DNA of 64,000 nt from Lytechinus variegatus. Its lineage: Eukaryota > Echinodermata > Echinoidea > Temnopleuroida > Toxopneustidae. The position numbers and the translations under genes are program-made. The notes beneath the pieces were generated by a model. The model worked only from the letters and a program-made list of their open reading frames with translations, did no database searches and had not been told where the DNA came from. This document shows positions 27,301 to 37,996 of the stretch, one piece after another; the stretch's first letter is position 1; every line of letters starts with the position of its first letter. The stretch lies in contig NC_054746.1 in the NCBI RefSeq assembly GCF_018143015.1, positions 35,372,830-35,436,829 on the forward strand, in the 5' to 3' direction.

Positions 27301-30300
27301 AATGTAGTTCAAAGGATACCATGTACACTGTTCATTATACGTTCTAACTTTTAAAAATTGAGAAAATAAGTAGAAAGTCAAAACAGGCACTATTATCATG
27401 TGAGATGTGTCACAAAGTCATTTGTTCAAGCAATCAACATTATGTCTGTGTGACTTCACACTTCCATTAAAGCAACATTTAGAGATTTTCTCAATGCCAG
27501 AGCAGGGGTATATTATAGTGTTCCTATCCAATTGCTAATCGCCATTACATGAATGTGTTTAGATGCAGTAAATTTGTACAAACTTGTGCAATCTAAGCCT
27601 CATCAACATACTAACTATTAAGTCAACTTTTGAATTGAATTAGAAATAGGGAGCATAACAAGACATTTGCAATAAATTAAAATCTATTTTAGGCAAAAAA
27701 ATAAATCTAAAGTCTACTAATTGATTATATGTTGACATTTTTATGGCCCAAATTATGTATTGATTAATTATAAGTACAAGTGGAATGCCTCTGGCCGTCT
27801 CACCTGCATCACGCGATTCAACATAGCAGCAGTGCTGACTTTGAAAACTACTGTAACTCACAAAAGATGTTCAGTGATACTTGGTTACTCTTATTTCCAT
27901 GTTTTATGAACTAGACCAATACACTTTACAGAGATAGGATGGTAATTCAACAAATACCCCCAATGTGGCCAAAGTTCATTGACCTCACATGACCTTTGAC
28001 ATTGATCATGTGACCTGAAACTTGCACAGGATATTTAGTGATACTTGATTACTCTTAGTCCAAGTTTCAAAAGTCAGATCAATAAACTTGCAAAGTTATG
28101 ATGGTAATTCAACAGATACCCCCATTATTGCCAAAGTTCATTGACCTTTGACCTTGGTCATGTGACCTAAAATGCGCACAGGATGTTCAGTGATACTTGA
28201 TTACTCTAATGTCCAAGTTTAACGAACTAGACCAATAAACTTTCAAAGTTATGATGGTAATTCAACAGATACCCCCGATTCGGCCAAAGTTCATTGACCC
28301 TAAATGACCTTTGACCTTGATAATGTGACCTGAAACTTGCACAAAATGTTCAGTGATACTTGATGACTATTATGTCCAAGTTTCATGAATCAGATCCAAA
28401 AACTTTTAAAGTTTTGATTGTAATTCAATAGATACCCCCAAATCGGCCAAAGTTCATTGACCCCAAATGACCTTTTACCTTGGTCATGTGACGTGAAACT
28501 CATGCAGGATGTTTGGTAATACTTGATTAACCTTATGTCCAAGTTTAATGACCTAGGTCCATATATTTCCTAAGTTATGATGACATTTCAAAAACTTAAC
28601 CTCAGGTTAAGATTTTGATGTTGATTCCCCCAACATGGTCTAAGTTCATTGACCCTAAATGACCTTTGACCTTGGTCATGTGACATGAAACTCTAATAGG
28701 ATGTTCAGTAATACTTGATTAATCTTATGGCCAAGTTTCATGAACTAGGTCCATATACTTTCTAAGTTATGATGTCATTTCAAAAACTTAACCTCAGGTT
28801 AAGATTTGATGTTGATGCCGCCACCGTCGGAAAAGCGGCGCCTATAGTCTCACTCTGCTATGCAGGTAAGACAAAAACTGATTGATCAATTGTAAATCTG
28901 CATTTGATATTAACTTTACTATTTGCATTCAATGACAAATGCCTCCCAACACTCCTAATGAAAATCAATTTGTATGACTTACCAGGGTAAATTTGTCTTG
29001 ATCATATTCTCCACTCAGTAGAGGGTTGGGACAAAAATTGATCACTCCAGCAATAGGTCTTTGAAACTGATCCTGCTTGCAGTAGGAGGCATACGCAAAC
29101 ACATCCTATCAATAAAATCAAGGGTAAAAAAAAAACATTATAAAAAATATTTTTCCACTATCAAAAAATTAAAAATAAGCCTCATCGATACATTATTCAT
29201 TCTTGCTGCACCTTCGATCATGCTGGGAAATTATTTATTGCATTTAATTATGCCATCACACCAATCAGATTAACCCTTTCAGTGATATACTGCATGCATT
29301 GCTTATACATCTGTTACATTTATTGACATTTGAAAGTCAGTAATGCTTCATGAAAAATTATATCTATTGACATATAAAAAAATTAATTTAAGTCTAATAA
29401 AGTGAGAGTACATTTTTCATGGAAATATAGTACAGTTCATAAGATGCCTGAAGAATGACTCACCCCTGAATCACAACGCTCAGTATGTTCAGCCTTAACA
29501 TAGATCACGATATCAGTATTAGGAATACCGGATCCTTCCTCATAATGGGTGACTGAAGGCTCTGGGTTAACAGCGTCCCATGTCCACAGACCACCTAGAT
29601 GATCAGCAGGAATCTGTAAACACGTTTACAATATATATAAATGTCAATAAAACTTAACTGCGTTCCTTAAATACAGTAAAGCAGTATTAATGCAATATTT
29701 TGCATTTGCTACAGGACTGGTTAATTGATTAACAATGTTCAAATATTTACAGAAATTCAATCTATGCACTGGATACATATACATAAACAAGATCATAAAC
29801 AAGATCAGAAAATCATTTTTACTATTAACTTAAGAATTAATCCTAAATTTTATTTGATTGGTCTTCATGTATGTCAAAGAATTCTTTTGGAGAGCAAATT
29901 CCTTACCTCAAAATTATCTAGACACTGCTCTCTATAATTTGGTGAAATTTCTGCACACCTAAAATAATACAAATTTACAATAATATGAGTTATAATATCA
30001 TAAATAGAATACCATTGAGACAAGCATCATTACAGGCTTTAATTTCAATAAAGATAAAGCAACTTATCTAAAAGGAACATTTCTATATTACACCACAAAC
30101 AAATGTAAAAAATGGAAATGGGCATATAAATATCCCAGGCCTTTGATTAAACTAATATGGGCCTATTGCATAAGAGTTGCTTACTTTGCCATTGAGTTGT
30201 AGCTTTCATAGAATCTTTAATTTTGAATGGCTGTTGAGCAGTGTTGCCATGGTTGTTACCATTAATTTGCAAATTTACCATAAAAGTAACTTTTATGCAA

Positions 30301-33300
30301 CAGCCAACAGGACTCATGTCACAACCTCCCTTCCACATGCCCCCCCCCCTACACACACACAAACAAATGGTATCTAACAATTACTTCTCTGTGTGGGCTA
30401 AAATATAAGCAATCATCACCAATATTACCATAAGTAAAGATCAAAACTTCAAGTAGTATACTTTCTGCCTTATTACCTTGAGGTAACGTTCTAGAAACGT
30501 ATCATTTATTATCATGATTTATTAAAAAATATAAAATATATGCCTACCGACTGATTCCACAGATTTCTGGGAAAAAAAAGAGGTTCACTCAATGGCACAT
30601 GTTATTCCTAATAGAACGCCTTTTTTTTTGAGAGAGAGCAAAGCACTTACTTTCCATCATTCTGTCCACCATTATATGTAGTTCTACAAGCTGTTTCAGA
30701 TCGATCAATTACCATTGGGCCTTCAACAGGAAAAACTGCTTAGATACAACAAACAAATATAAATCAAAAACAGAAAATAAATCTTTAAGAATTCTGACAC
30801 AGTATATAACAATAACAATAATAAGAGTGAACTGATATGATTTTGTTTGTGCCTTATTATTAATAACATTGTGGCCAGAAAGTACAAATTGATGCATTGC
30901 AGAAGTGTACTAGTTAGTCTAATTATATCATATTCTATATATTAGATCAAGTGTGCTTCAACTTTTAATTAATATTTTTTGAAACATCATCCTTATTTGT
31001 TGCAAAAAGATTAACTTTGAAAAATTATGCAGAATAAAAATCACCAGAAATAGCAACAACTTGAAAAAGTGCATGCATAACACTAATTAAGCAAATTCAA
31101 GACAAAGTATCTGCCCAAAATAAGAACTTATCCAATATTAAGAAAACACAGTTTGGCTCACAACTTCACAAGGGGAGTTTCAATACACTACTGATTCATA
31201 CCCTAGTAAATTTCTTGGTTAGCGGTATGTTCATTCCTGGATTCCTTTCCCCCTAGAAAAGCAAATGCACTTCAATTCTTCAAATCAAGTTGGTGCACAT
31301 TTCTTGTTTCTACAGCTCACAAGCATCTGAAAATCTTTGAGGTTGTCAAGAACCAACTTTTTTAAAACAATATATGCATAAATTTGAATGATGGCATTGT
31401 TTCTCGATCCCCATACCTGACAGCAGTTTTTGAATAACAGATGTTGCACCAGCCATGATGGTCTCAAGCTTCTCGACCTGCACTGAGTCTTTAAGATGTT
31501 CCACATTCTGAACAAAAGTCTTCACTCTGATAGGCTGGTAGATATCTCCTTCCAATGACCTTTTTGATTTTGCACTTACACCAACTGTTTAGAAAATTTG
31601 CAGAAGGAAAAGACAGGTAAGGAATAAAGAAGTTACTTTTTAACATTGTATATTCTGAGGTTAATTTTTCTATTACTCAAGTTATTTGGGTTAGGTGTGT
31701 GGAGTCACTGAACTAAAAAAAACACTAATTATTCATTTCTGATTGAAGTAGGCCTAACTGGGCGTTGTGGCGTGCACCTGTAATCCAAGCTGTTGGGAAG
31801 TTACAAATTGATGCAGAGTTTCAAGATTCGAGCCCTGGTCACATCTTTCGAATGGTGACGTTAACCCTAAAATGGCCGGGGGGGGGGGCTGAATCAACCC
31901 CCCCTCAACATTTTCTGTGATCATTCCGCTGCGCGAAATTTTTGACCCAGCCACTCAGAGTTTAGAGTTTATACTTTTTAAGTCTCGTGCATCTTTTAAG
32001 ACCAAATTTACGACACCCGGGTACGCGGTTCCGAAATTACGTAACATTTCGTAAGTGCATGTCAGACCAAAAATTTTTCAAAAACATGATTTTGTTTACA
32101 AAGTCAATGCAAATTGAGTTTTCTCATCTTATTCATAAAGATAAGATTTTTTTAACTTTAAACAGCTGAAATCAATTAATTTTACCATAATTATGCTTCA
32201 AAAAGGTTGTGCAATAAATCTGGTGAAAAAAAAGAAAAACAAAAGGTTGAAAAACAAAGAAATACATAAGAAATTCATAAAACAATAAAATACATCAGAA
32301 ATTGATTTCCAAAATGATTTTTTTTTATTGCGATTGTTAAGAATGCTACAAAGAATATTTTTACCAAAAAATAGCATTCTAGTAGCACTCATTCAATGAA
32401 CAAGGTTATGATATAACCTTGTGTGTTGCAAAATAAGGGTGGCATGTTTGGCTTATTTTCTCTTTTTCTTTGGGACAAATGCTTGATTTTTTTACACTGA
32501 CAGTTTCCATTACACCTATTTTCATACAACTTGGCTCTTATTTAAATTTGATTCTTTAAATCATTTTTTTCTTTATTAAAAATAGAGATCAAAAAATGAA
32601 AATTTTCATGCCATTGTAACATGACCGTTTGTACTCTTGTAAAATCATAAACTCAGTCTCCTATGCTCTCCTGTACATTCAATCTTCTAAGCTCTCCTTT
32701 AATTAAACTAAAATTATTGAACTGAAGATAGGGTGAACACAGAATAAATCAGAAGTTAACAAGATGAAGTCCAGATCAGCACTGACTTTACTTTCCAATC
32801 TTATCTTCTGCCAATGTACCCACATTGGATAATCATAGAAATCAACCAATCAAATATAAGGAAATTGGTATGAACTATAAAATGAACTAACCCTATTTAA
32901 AAATAAGAACCAATCAGAGAATAGAGAAGGGTGATCATGAGTTAAACTGAATCATAATGAGAATTAAACAAGACCATGTGGAGTGGAAAGCTAATGGAAA
33001 ACCAGGAAGCATGACTGAGGGGAAACTGAATGAATGAATGAAATGCAATGAACCTGTGTTGCTATGTGAGATGTATTGTGGAGATGGAATGAAAGATGAG
33101 ATCATGACAATGTATGTGGATTGAGAGGATGGAAAGAAGGATGAGATGAGTAGGAATGGAAATAAACAAGTTGAATGTAAACAATAAAGTATGGAAAGCC
33201 AAATGTAAGAGTAAAGATTAAAATAGATAGACCCAGCAAAATTTACTGTTACATAAGATTCCCTCTTCATTAAAAATGTCCTCATTTTTCAATATACACT

Positions 33301-36300
33301 CTAAGTTTTTAAGTTTCTATTCATGTTTTGATTCTAGCATGTTTTTTTTTTAAAACAGGCCAAAAATAAAAATAATGAAGGAACCTTAAATTTCAACTAT
33401 TCAGAGTAATATCAATAAGTCATTACTCTTGCAACAACAATCAGCAGAACTGCCAATGTCCAAACCCAATCAAAGTAATTAATACTTTTTTTTATAGCGG
33501 TCGTCCCTAAACAGACGAGTTCAAAGAATGAAAAAAAAGAAATGTATATTTCGACTTTTTTTTTAAGAGAAATAAGAATTATTCAAATCAGTATTAACTA
33601 TTACCAATGGCCAGCTGACTGTTAGTTGCAACTTGCAAAAGCACAAATAGTATACATGTATATTAATACAATATGTACATGTATCTGCATATTGTTGTTG
33701 CATGAGTATTTTCGATTAGCTTTCTTCTTTTTTTCCAAACTTAATTTCTTTCGATATTTGTGAATTTAAATAAAATATCACTTTTTCTTATATATTCCTT
33801 TTTTTTTCACAAGTATTAAAAACCAATATCTTTAAAAAGATACGCTTGTCCAAAAGGAAAAAAAAAATATACAACAAATTGCCATAAGCGAAAATGGATC
33901 ATGCATCAACAAACAAATAACTTTGCAAGTTTTGCAACCAATCTTAGTTTTGTTTCGTGAACATTATGTCCTTGTTTTTTTTTTCTTTTCTTTAAGATTC
34001 AAAGTGTCTTAACAAAATCATTTTCCATTCCATTTTTTTAACATATTGTTTCATGTTTGATGGAATAGAGATAAAATCTTTTTTTAAACAAAAAATATAT
34101 TGTTATAATCATTGAATATATATATATATTTTCAAAGTTAATCTTAAGTTTCCTTTTTTGGTGAAATAAAATTATGCATGTCTTGCCAACTTGAAAAAAA
34201 AATATGTCTCCTGGACTTATGAAAAAATGGGAAAAAATTATAGGAGAGCACTACAAGACAAATGAAGTAACTGTGGCAGCTCAAATGAATAGTGAATATT
34301 AAAATAAATAGACCCAGCAAAGTTTACTGTTACATAAGATTCCCTCTTCATAACAGTAAACTTTGCTGGGTCTATTTATTTTAATCTTTACTCTTACATT
34401 TGGCTTTTATTGTTTACATTCAACTTGTTTATTTCCATCCCTACTCATCTCATCCTTCTTTCCATCCTCTCAATCCACATACATTGTCATGATCTCATCT
34501 TTCATTCCATCTCCACAATACATCTCACATAGCAACACAGGTTCATTGCATTTCATTCATTCATTCAGTTTCCCCTCAGTGATGCTTCCTGGTTTTCCAT
34601 TAGCTTTCCACTCCACATGGTCTTATTGTTTAATTCTCATTAGGATTCAGTTTAACTCATGATCACCCTTCTCTATTCTCTGATTGGTTTTTATTTTTAA
34701 ATAGGGTTAGTTCATTTTATAGTTCATACCATTTTCCTTATATTTGATTGGTTGATTTCTATGATTATCCAATGTGGGTACAAACGGTCATGTTACAACT
34801 GGTGGCAGCGGTGGGATGTATTGTGGAGATGGAATGAAAGATGAGATCATGACAATATATGTGGATTGAGAGGATGGAAAGAAGGATGAGATGAGTAGGG
34901 ATGGAAATAAACAAGTTGAATGTAAACAATAAAGTATGGAAAGCCAAATGTAAGAGTAAAGATTAAAATAAATAGACCCAGCAAAGTTTACTGTTACACC
35001 ATATTACTTTCCACCAATAGAGGGCGTACACAAATTATGCCCAAAATTCAAGTTTTTGAGCGCTCTGGTGAATACAAAAATTATGCCCAAGTTACTACAT
35101 GTAATGAAAACTAACTTGCAACTGTATGGAAATTAGTAATTTTGGTCACAAAAGTGATATTTTAATGATTTTTTCAAGAGTGTGCTCTGTACAAATTTGG
35201 CATACCATAGATTCCCCACAGGCAGGGTGGTAGCAGTGAACAAGTGTCTAGGAGCTTTATTTAGTGAATTAGAGCAAAAAGTACGATTTATGCATAAAAT
35301 AGCATAATTAATTTTAATATAAAATCTCATTATTTTGGAAAATTTTATCATACAGCCTTGTAGATTACATTGCACACTACCAGCGTGTATATTTTGCGGC
35401 ACTCGCGTGATCGGCGGCCAAGTTCTAAATCAAACCCTAGGCCACAGAAAAGCCAAAAAGCCCGGCCTAGTTAGAGTTAAAGGTCAGTCCCAGACGTAAA
35501 TAATCATATCTGATTGATACACGTCTGACAAAACTCAAATACACACACACTACAATAAATGTTTGTACAAGTGTACAAAACAAAAAAAAACACGCACTAT
35601 GTAGATTCAATAGTCCTCATAGACAGACAGATCATGTAAAACATTAATTTTGAATGATTCACAGAACATAATGAAACCAGGAAAGTGTTTGACCTAGCAC
35701 AATACTTTTACACTTTTTCACACCTCTACTAAGAACATTTAGTTCCTACACAATTTATATTTGCATCGTTTTGCATGAAAAATAAAGAAGTAGAAATGTC
35801 CACCTTTACCTGAAAAAAAATGATAAATTCTTCCTGATGATTTCACAAGATATTTATAAATAAAAAAAGCATCTAGATATAATTGTACCTGCACTCTCTA
35901 GCATTGTCCAATAATCCTTATTTATATTGCTTTTAACAAAATCTTAAACCTTTTCTGACATCCAGAATGATAATATTATGTTCACTTGTTCAGATAATAA
36001 GTAACTGGGACTGGGTCAAGATACATGTAGACCTAGATCTAGACCTTGATCTGGAAGGTTCTAGATATATTTTGACCAAAAATTAATTCTCAACTGCATT
36101 GTGCAGTTGTGAGTGGTTAGTTTTGAGGTCATCACATCAATTGTTTTTTCACCAATGCAAGTCAGATTCTTTAAAGAATATTACATGTAAAGTATGGTAG
36201 TCTATTGGACAATAGTGCAGAATAAAAGTTTGTGGTCATTGAATTCTTTTACAACAGGGCACTGCCCTATACTCACCAGGAACCCTAAAGTAGTTTAGAA

Positions 36301-36484
36301 GAGTTGTCTCAATGTTCTGATGCTTTTGAACTTCATCAAATATACAACGGCTTGACTTTGGAGCAGATGATGGAGATGCAGCAAGAATTTTCATGCATAT
36401 TTGTAGAAAAACTAAAGTTATCAGAGAGAGTCTACTTAATGTTGTACTTGAGATCTTGCAAGTCTTAACCTTTTTCATATCCAT
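12038..36484 (-). CDS. Leishmanolysin-like (M8) type I membrane metallopeptidase, candidate CIROP/LMLN2
   Basis: Seventeen exons join in one frame (781 residues): 36484-36277, 31584-31417, 30735-30651, 29958-29907, 29613-29464, 29105-28983, 27122-27044, 25266-25115, 24622-24548, 22847-22675, 21647-21455, 17919-17791, 15539-15395, 14326-14182, 13762-13680, 13485-13386, 12323-12038. All junctions are GT-AG and phase-compatible. Seen: signal peptide about 16-36; TERC and SYCKQ-type M8 blocks; zinc motif HEAFH at 266-270; third ligand His347; Met-turn Met358, 11 residues later as in leishmanolysin; LEDSGWY-like block FEDSGWYRVNYEYAGD; Cys-rich part to about 560; Thr-rich linker; extra module about 577-690; membrane helix about 715-737; basic tail. 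It should cleave proteins at the cell surface or in the secretory path. The membrane anchor suggests CIROP, the vertebrate left-right organizer peptidase, but ordinary LMLN cannot be excluded without a tree. The exon 15 donor (GTGATT) is weak. Confidence 0.88.
12455..12535. repeat. (ATT/ACT)n microsatellite
   Basis: Dense TTACTACTA and ATTACTAC units occur without an open-frame meaning beyond poly-Thr/Ile. Confidence 0.75.
12647..12787. repeat. Foldback element
   Basis: AATATTGACTGGC at 12647-12659 is mirrored by GCCAGTCAATATT at 12775-12787, and GGGGAACATCAAATATATTG by its reverse complement inside. It is probably related to the element at 43511-43655, which has AATATTGGATGGCCTTGAG at its end. 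Confidence 0.75.
13386..14326 (-). CDS. M8 peptidase exons 14-16: extra juxtamembrane module
   Basis: Exons 14326-14182, 13762-13680 and 13485-13386 encode about 110 residues between the Thr/Ser-rich linker and the membrane helix. Seen are FSLEFNDLSYSEV, FKAVLIECIADAVLLPQ, IEILDIIAGSVKVYVSIK and LVISGQFSIQYNDNSYTA. The pattern (helix, then an I-x-x-I-x-x-G-S-V-x-V-x-V-x-I strand) looks like a small ferredoxin/SEA-like fold as found next to membranes in other ectodomains. The fold is inferred. Confidence 0.7.
17641..17730 (-). repeat. tRNA-like SINE head
   Basis: On the minus strand an A-box-like TATGGTCCAGTGGATCGG is followed by a B-box-like GGGTTCAAATCCCAC. The outer ends (GAGGTGC and TTTGCCA) do not pair as an acceptor stem, so it is tRNA-derived repeat sequence, not a working tRNA. 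It lies in intron 12 of the peptidase gene. Confidence 0.6.
18429..19735 (+). mobile_element. Copy 1 of a tandem TIR element, 3' end missing
   Basis: It begins with the AATTAGGTGAT end and runs parallel to 19764-21391: shared blocks include TTGACCTGAAGTT, ATGACCTTTTGACCTTGAACTTGTTT-like sequence and AAGAAAAGGGTGGAAAA. It ends by running into the leading flank of copy 2 and lacks the 3' TIR. A decayed tRNA-like box lies near 18640-18700. Confidence 0.65.
19764..21391 (+). mobile_element. Copy 2, complete TIR element (nonautonomous)
   Basis: AATTAGGTGATCTGTC at 19764-19779 is the exact reverse complement of GACAGATCACCTAATT at 21376-21391. The 1.6-kb body has no transposase-like frame. A second small GGTGATCTGTC/GACAGATCA hairpin follows at about 21403-21434. 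Confidence 0.75.
20054..20130 (-). repeat. tRNA-like box inside the TIR element
   Basis: The minus strand reads GTGTAGCTCAATGGGTAAGG (A-box-like) and GGTTCGAACCC (perfect B box) at tRNA spacing, but no good acceptor or anticodon stem is visible. It is probably a tRNA-derived insertion captured by the element, with a decayed counterpart in copy 1. Confidence 0.6.
23352..24055. mobile_element. Pogo/Tc1-like nonautonomous element
   Basis: The ends CAGTTCAACCTCTCTTATCC and GGATAAGAGAGGTCAGACTG are imperfect TIRs flanked on both sides by TA, as expected for the Tc1/mariner/pogo superfamily. The body carries further ATCCAAATAA-type symmetry and no transposase frame. Confidence 0.7.
24548..24622 (-). 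CDS. M8 peptidase exon 9: third zinc ligand and Met-turn
   Basis: The 25-codon exon reads GGEGLSSHWETRYMYGSVMA and on. SHWE holds the distal zinc His (347) and VMAP the Met-turn (358). The 11-residue spacing equals that between His334 and Met345 of Leishmania leishmanolysin. Splice sites are TTTGCAG and GTATAA. Confidence 0.88.
25718..26159. repeat. MITE-like element
   Basis: CCAGTTCGTAGTT at 25718-25730 is mirrored by AACTACGAACTGG at 26147-26159. It lies just left of the LTR-like sequence ending near 26475. Confidence 0.65.
26478..26508 (+). mobile_element. LTR retrotransposon remnant: primer binding site
   Basis: CTTACA is followed after AC by TGGTGGCAGCAGTGAGATGT and GAACCCACGCC. This complements a long stretch of a tRNA-Leu-type 3' half with CCA, far beyond the usual 18 nt, so it reads as LTR end plus primer site. 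The left LTR limit is not clear. Confidence 0.6.
26683..26854. repeat. Foldback element with GGTGGGTGTTTCAT ends
   Basis: GGTGGGTGTTTCATAAAGCT and the reverse complement near 26832-26854 bound the element. Related copies lie at 47590-47768 and, loosely, as the outer arms at 41792-42569. Confidence 0.8.
27044..27122 (-). CDS. M8 peptidase exon 7: HExxH zinc-binding exon
   Basis: The acceptor CAATTTAG is followed by LALHEAFHVLGFSTSLFDQF. HEAFH supplies two zinc histidines and the catalytic Glu, and HVLGFS is the typical M8 continuation (HALGFS in leishmanolysin). The exon ends in phase 1 at GTAAGT. All three catalytic positions are intact, so nothing in this exon argues for a dead enzyme. Confidence 0.9.
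27870..28872 (-). repeat. Dispersed repeat of degenerate subunits, copy A
   Basis: About seven degenerate subunits carry AAAGTTCATTGACC, TGACCTTTGACCTTG and TGATACTTGATTA. It ends with AGTCTCACTCTGCTATGCAG, the reverse of the start of copies at 48720 and 54137. Confidence 0.8.
31752..31865 (+). repeat. SINE-like element with a 7SL/Alu-like head, copy 1
   Basis: GGGCGTTGTGGCGTGCACCT then GTAATCCAAGCT resembles the 5' Alu domain of 7SL RNA (GGCGCGTGCCTGTAGTCC). ATTCGAGCCC may be a B box. The same sequence occurs reversed at 39437-39590. Origin from 7SL is an inference from the first 45 or so bases. Confidence 0.55.
31866..32135 (-). repeat. Dispersed repeat with C-run, copy 2
   Basis: This is the reverse-orientation match of 5955-6175 (shared ACATGCACTTACGAAATGTT and TTTGCATTGACTTTGTAAAC with few changes). 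It abuts the SINE-like copy 1. Confidence 0.6.
32615..33253 (-). mobile_element. Solo LTR A (minus orientation)
   Basis: On the minus strand it begins TGTAACAGTAAA and ends CGGTCATGTTACA, the TG...CA ends of an LTR. It matches LTR B at high identity but carries about 170 extra bases at 32633-32812. The long open frame in it is translated LTR, not a gene. Confidence 0.7.
34298..34385. repeat. Perfect 35-bp-arm hairpin
   Basis: Arms 34298-34332 and 34351-34385 are exact reverse complements, each an LTR 5' end, separated by an 18-base loop, CATAAGATTCCCTCTTCA. Much the same loop sequence flanks LTR A at 33254-33270. Confidence 0.85.
34351..34797 (+). mobile_element. Solo LTR B with primer binding site
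   Basis: It starts TAACAGTAAACTTTGCTGGG (first TG lost) and ends CGGTCATGTTACA, followed after AC by TGGTGGCAGCGGTGGGATG at 34800-34818, a tRNA-Leu-type primer site. No gag or pol frame follows; the sequence switches straight into LTR fragment C. Confidence 0.7.
34814..34998 (-). mobile_element. LTR fragment C (minus orientation)
   Basis: GATGTATTGTGGAGATGGAA to the end TTACTGTTACA repeats the 5' part of LTR A in the same orientation. It is joined to the primer site of LTR B within the shared word GGGATG, so a recombination joint is likely. Confidence 0.7.
35466..35530 (+). repeat. Tail of the 7SL-like SINE, copy 3
   Basis: GTTAAAGGTCAGTCCCAGAC and GTAAATAATCAT match the tail of the copy at 39437-39590. 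The 7SL-like head is absent. Confidence 0.5.
36277..36484 (-). CDS. M8 peptidase exon 1: start codon, signal peptide, propeptide start
   Basis: The exon starts with MDMKKVK and has a hydrophobic stretch LSLITLVFLQICMKILAA, consistent with a signal peptide or anchor. SSRCIFDE follows at about 44-51. It resembles the Arg-Cys-x-x-Asp block of M8 propeptides proposed as a cysteine switch, though the usual flanking His residues are absent. The exon ends in phase 1 at a good donor (GTGAGT). Two in-frame Met codons (residues 1 and 3) could start; the first is used here. Confidence 0.8.
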
Positions 36485-37619
36485 TGTCCCTGTGTTGACA
36501 GTTCCTACGTGTAGCTCACTATCTATCCTGTCTTGAATTCAGCATCACCCCAAAGTTCAGCCTCAAGTCTTTAAGTCTTAGCTCAGTCAATGACAATGCA
36601 GGATTGCAGGATAATCGACAGGCGCAGGCTTGACAAGAATATCTTCTTCTCATTACAGTTAAGGCAACCCGAGGTCACCCATTTAAACTCTTCAACTCAA
36701 GAAATGAAACAGACTGGATGAGAATATTCCCAATAATATTCATCAAACATGTTTTTGAATTAGAAATAGAAGACTATAAACGTTAGATTCCATGTCAAAT
36801 GAAGTTTGAGACAAATTTGATGACAAAGTCAACTTCACCATTCAAGTCAGACATTGTAAGCGGGCAAGAGAAGAGTTACTATCACTTAGCTAGACTAAGT
36901 AACCGTTAAGTTTAACACTGAACTCTGACATGTCTGAACTTAGAGTTTAGACCAAAAGCATCAGTCTCTGTATTTTTTTAGTTGTTCCACTGAACTGCCT
37001 TGGCTCACTATGGAATATAATAAAAATGTCAGATTCTAATTTTTGAATAAATCCCCAGAAACGACGGTTATTGCTGTCTAGTCTGAACTGAACAATTGTA
37101 GGTACCGTAGCTTAGCTAGCTGCGACAAACTAAACTTTACCGTCGGATCGCGACGGTCGGGTTGCAGACTAGTTAGGCCTATGCGAATTACGACAACCAA
37201 ACGCGCACCGATGTATGGTAGCGGTATCTCGATGAACTCGAACCGAGAAGCTCCGGCGGTAAGCTAGCTAGCTGCACTTGGTTTTGCTTCACCCTCTCTC
37301 TGGTAGGTACATTTTCGGAGGTAAGTATGTAGTCTTAATTAGCAAACCGCGATTGCTGAGTGAAATTTGAAATAAATTATAATACAGTTTTCATTGAAAT
37401 ACAGCATACCTAAAATTATATTGATCAATATCTTAGTTTAAACATAAAATTATTTTTAAAACAATTTTGGAAGTAAAACCACTAAAATATTTTTCTTTTT
37501 TTTCATATCGATCAGATACGCTTTTAAAAAAGACTATTTAATACCGTACGCGATTACGTTTTGTACAGCAGCTTGTGTTAATGTTGGACAGTGAAGGATC
37601 ATGCGTTCTATGACCGGGA

Positions 37620-37695
37620 CGCGCGTTTCCGTTTTACACCCTGGCGAAGGCATTTTCCGGAAAAGTAGCCAAATAGCGACTAGTGAAGAGTCTAC
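37620..37695. repeat. Left arm of a 76-bp inverted repeat
   Basis: CGCGCGTTTCCGTTTTACAC through GAAGAGTCTAC is the reverse complement of 38890-38965 with about two or three differences. The open frames across it arise from this duplicated GC-rich DNA. Confidence 0.85.
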
Positions 37696-37996
37696 ACACG
37701 TCGCTGGTTGCATGCAGCGTGCGACACAGGCGAGTCCACCAGTACCACCGCATGCAATTTGCACAGTTACTGATCAGAGCACAGAGTTCCTCGGCACTTC
37801 ATGTACAGAGAGAGCGGCAGTCAGGAGTGAAATCCGAACATGCTTTTGCAGTCGCGTTGTTTATGATAGTTTTTTTTTCTAAAAATAAATTATTAACTAA
37901 ATGAATAGAATGACAGACAAAATCAAAATAAACAGATACTTATAATGGAAAGACATATTGAAGTTTGATGGATTGATACACTTAGAAGCTGCCGAA

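Noticed and set aside
27870-28872. CRISPR-like array
   Set aside because: Subunits are degenerate and of uneven length in an intron-bearing animal genome.
30243-30256. X-box-like GTTGCCATGGTTGT in M8 intron 3
   Set aside because: It lies inside a small inverted-repeat element and matches poorly on one half.
30552-30570. Small exon candidate with good AG and GT ends in the M8 gene
   Set aside because: It breaks the phase between exons 3 and 4, while joining 30651 directly to 29958 keeps the frame.
32935-34662. Two similar open frames of 99-116 codons on opposite strands
   Set aside because: They are translations of the LTR copies A and B, without gag or pol motifs.
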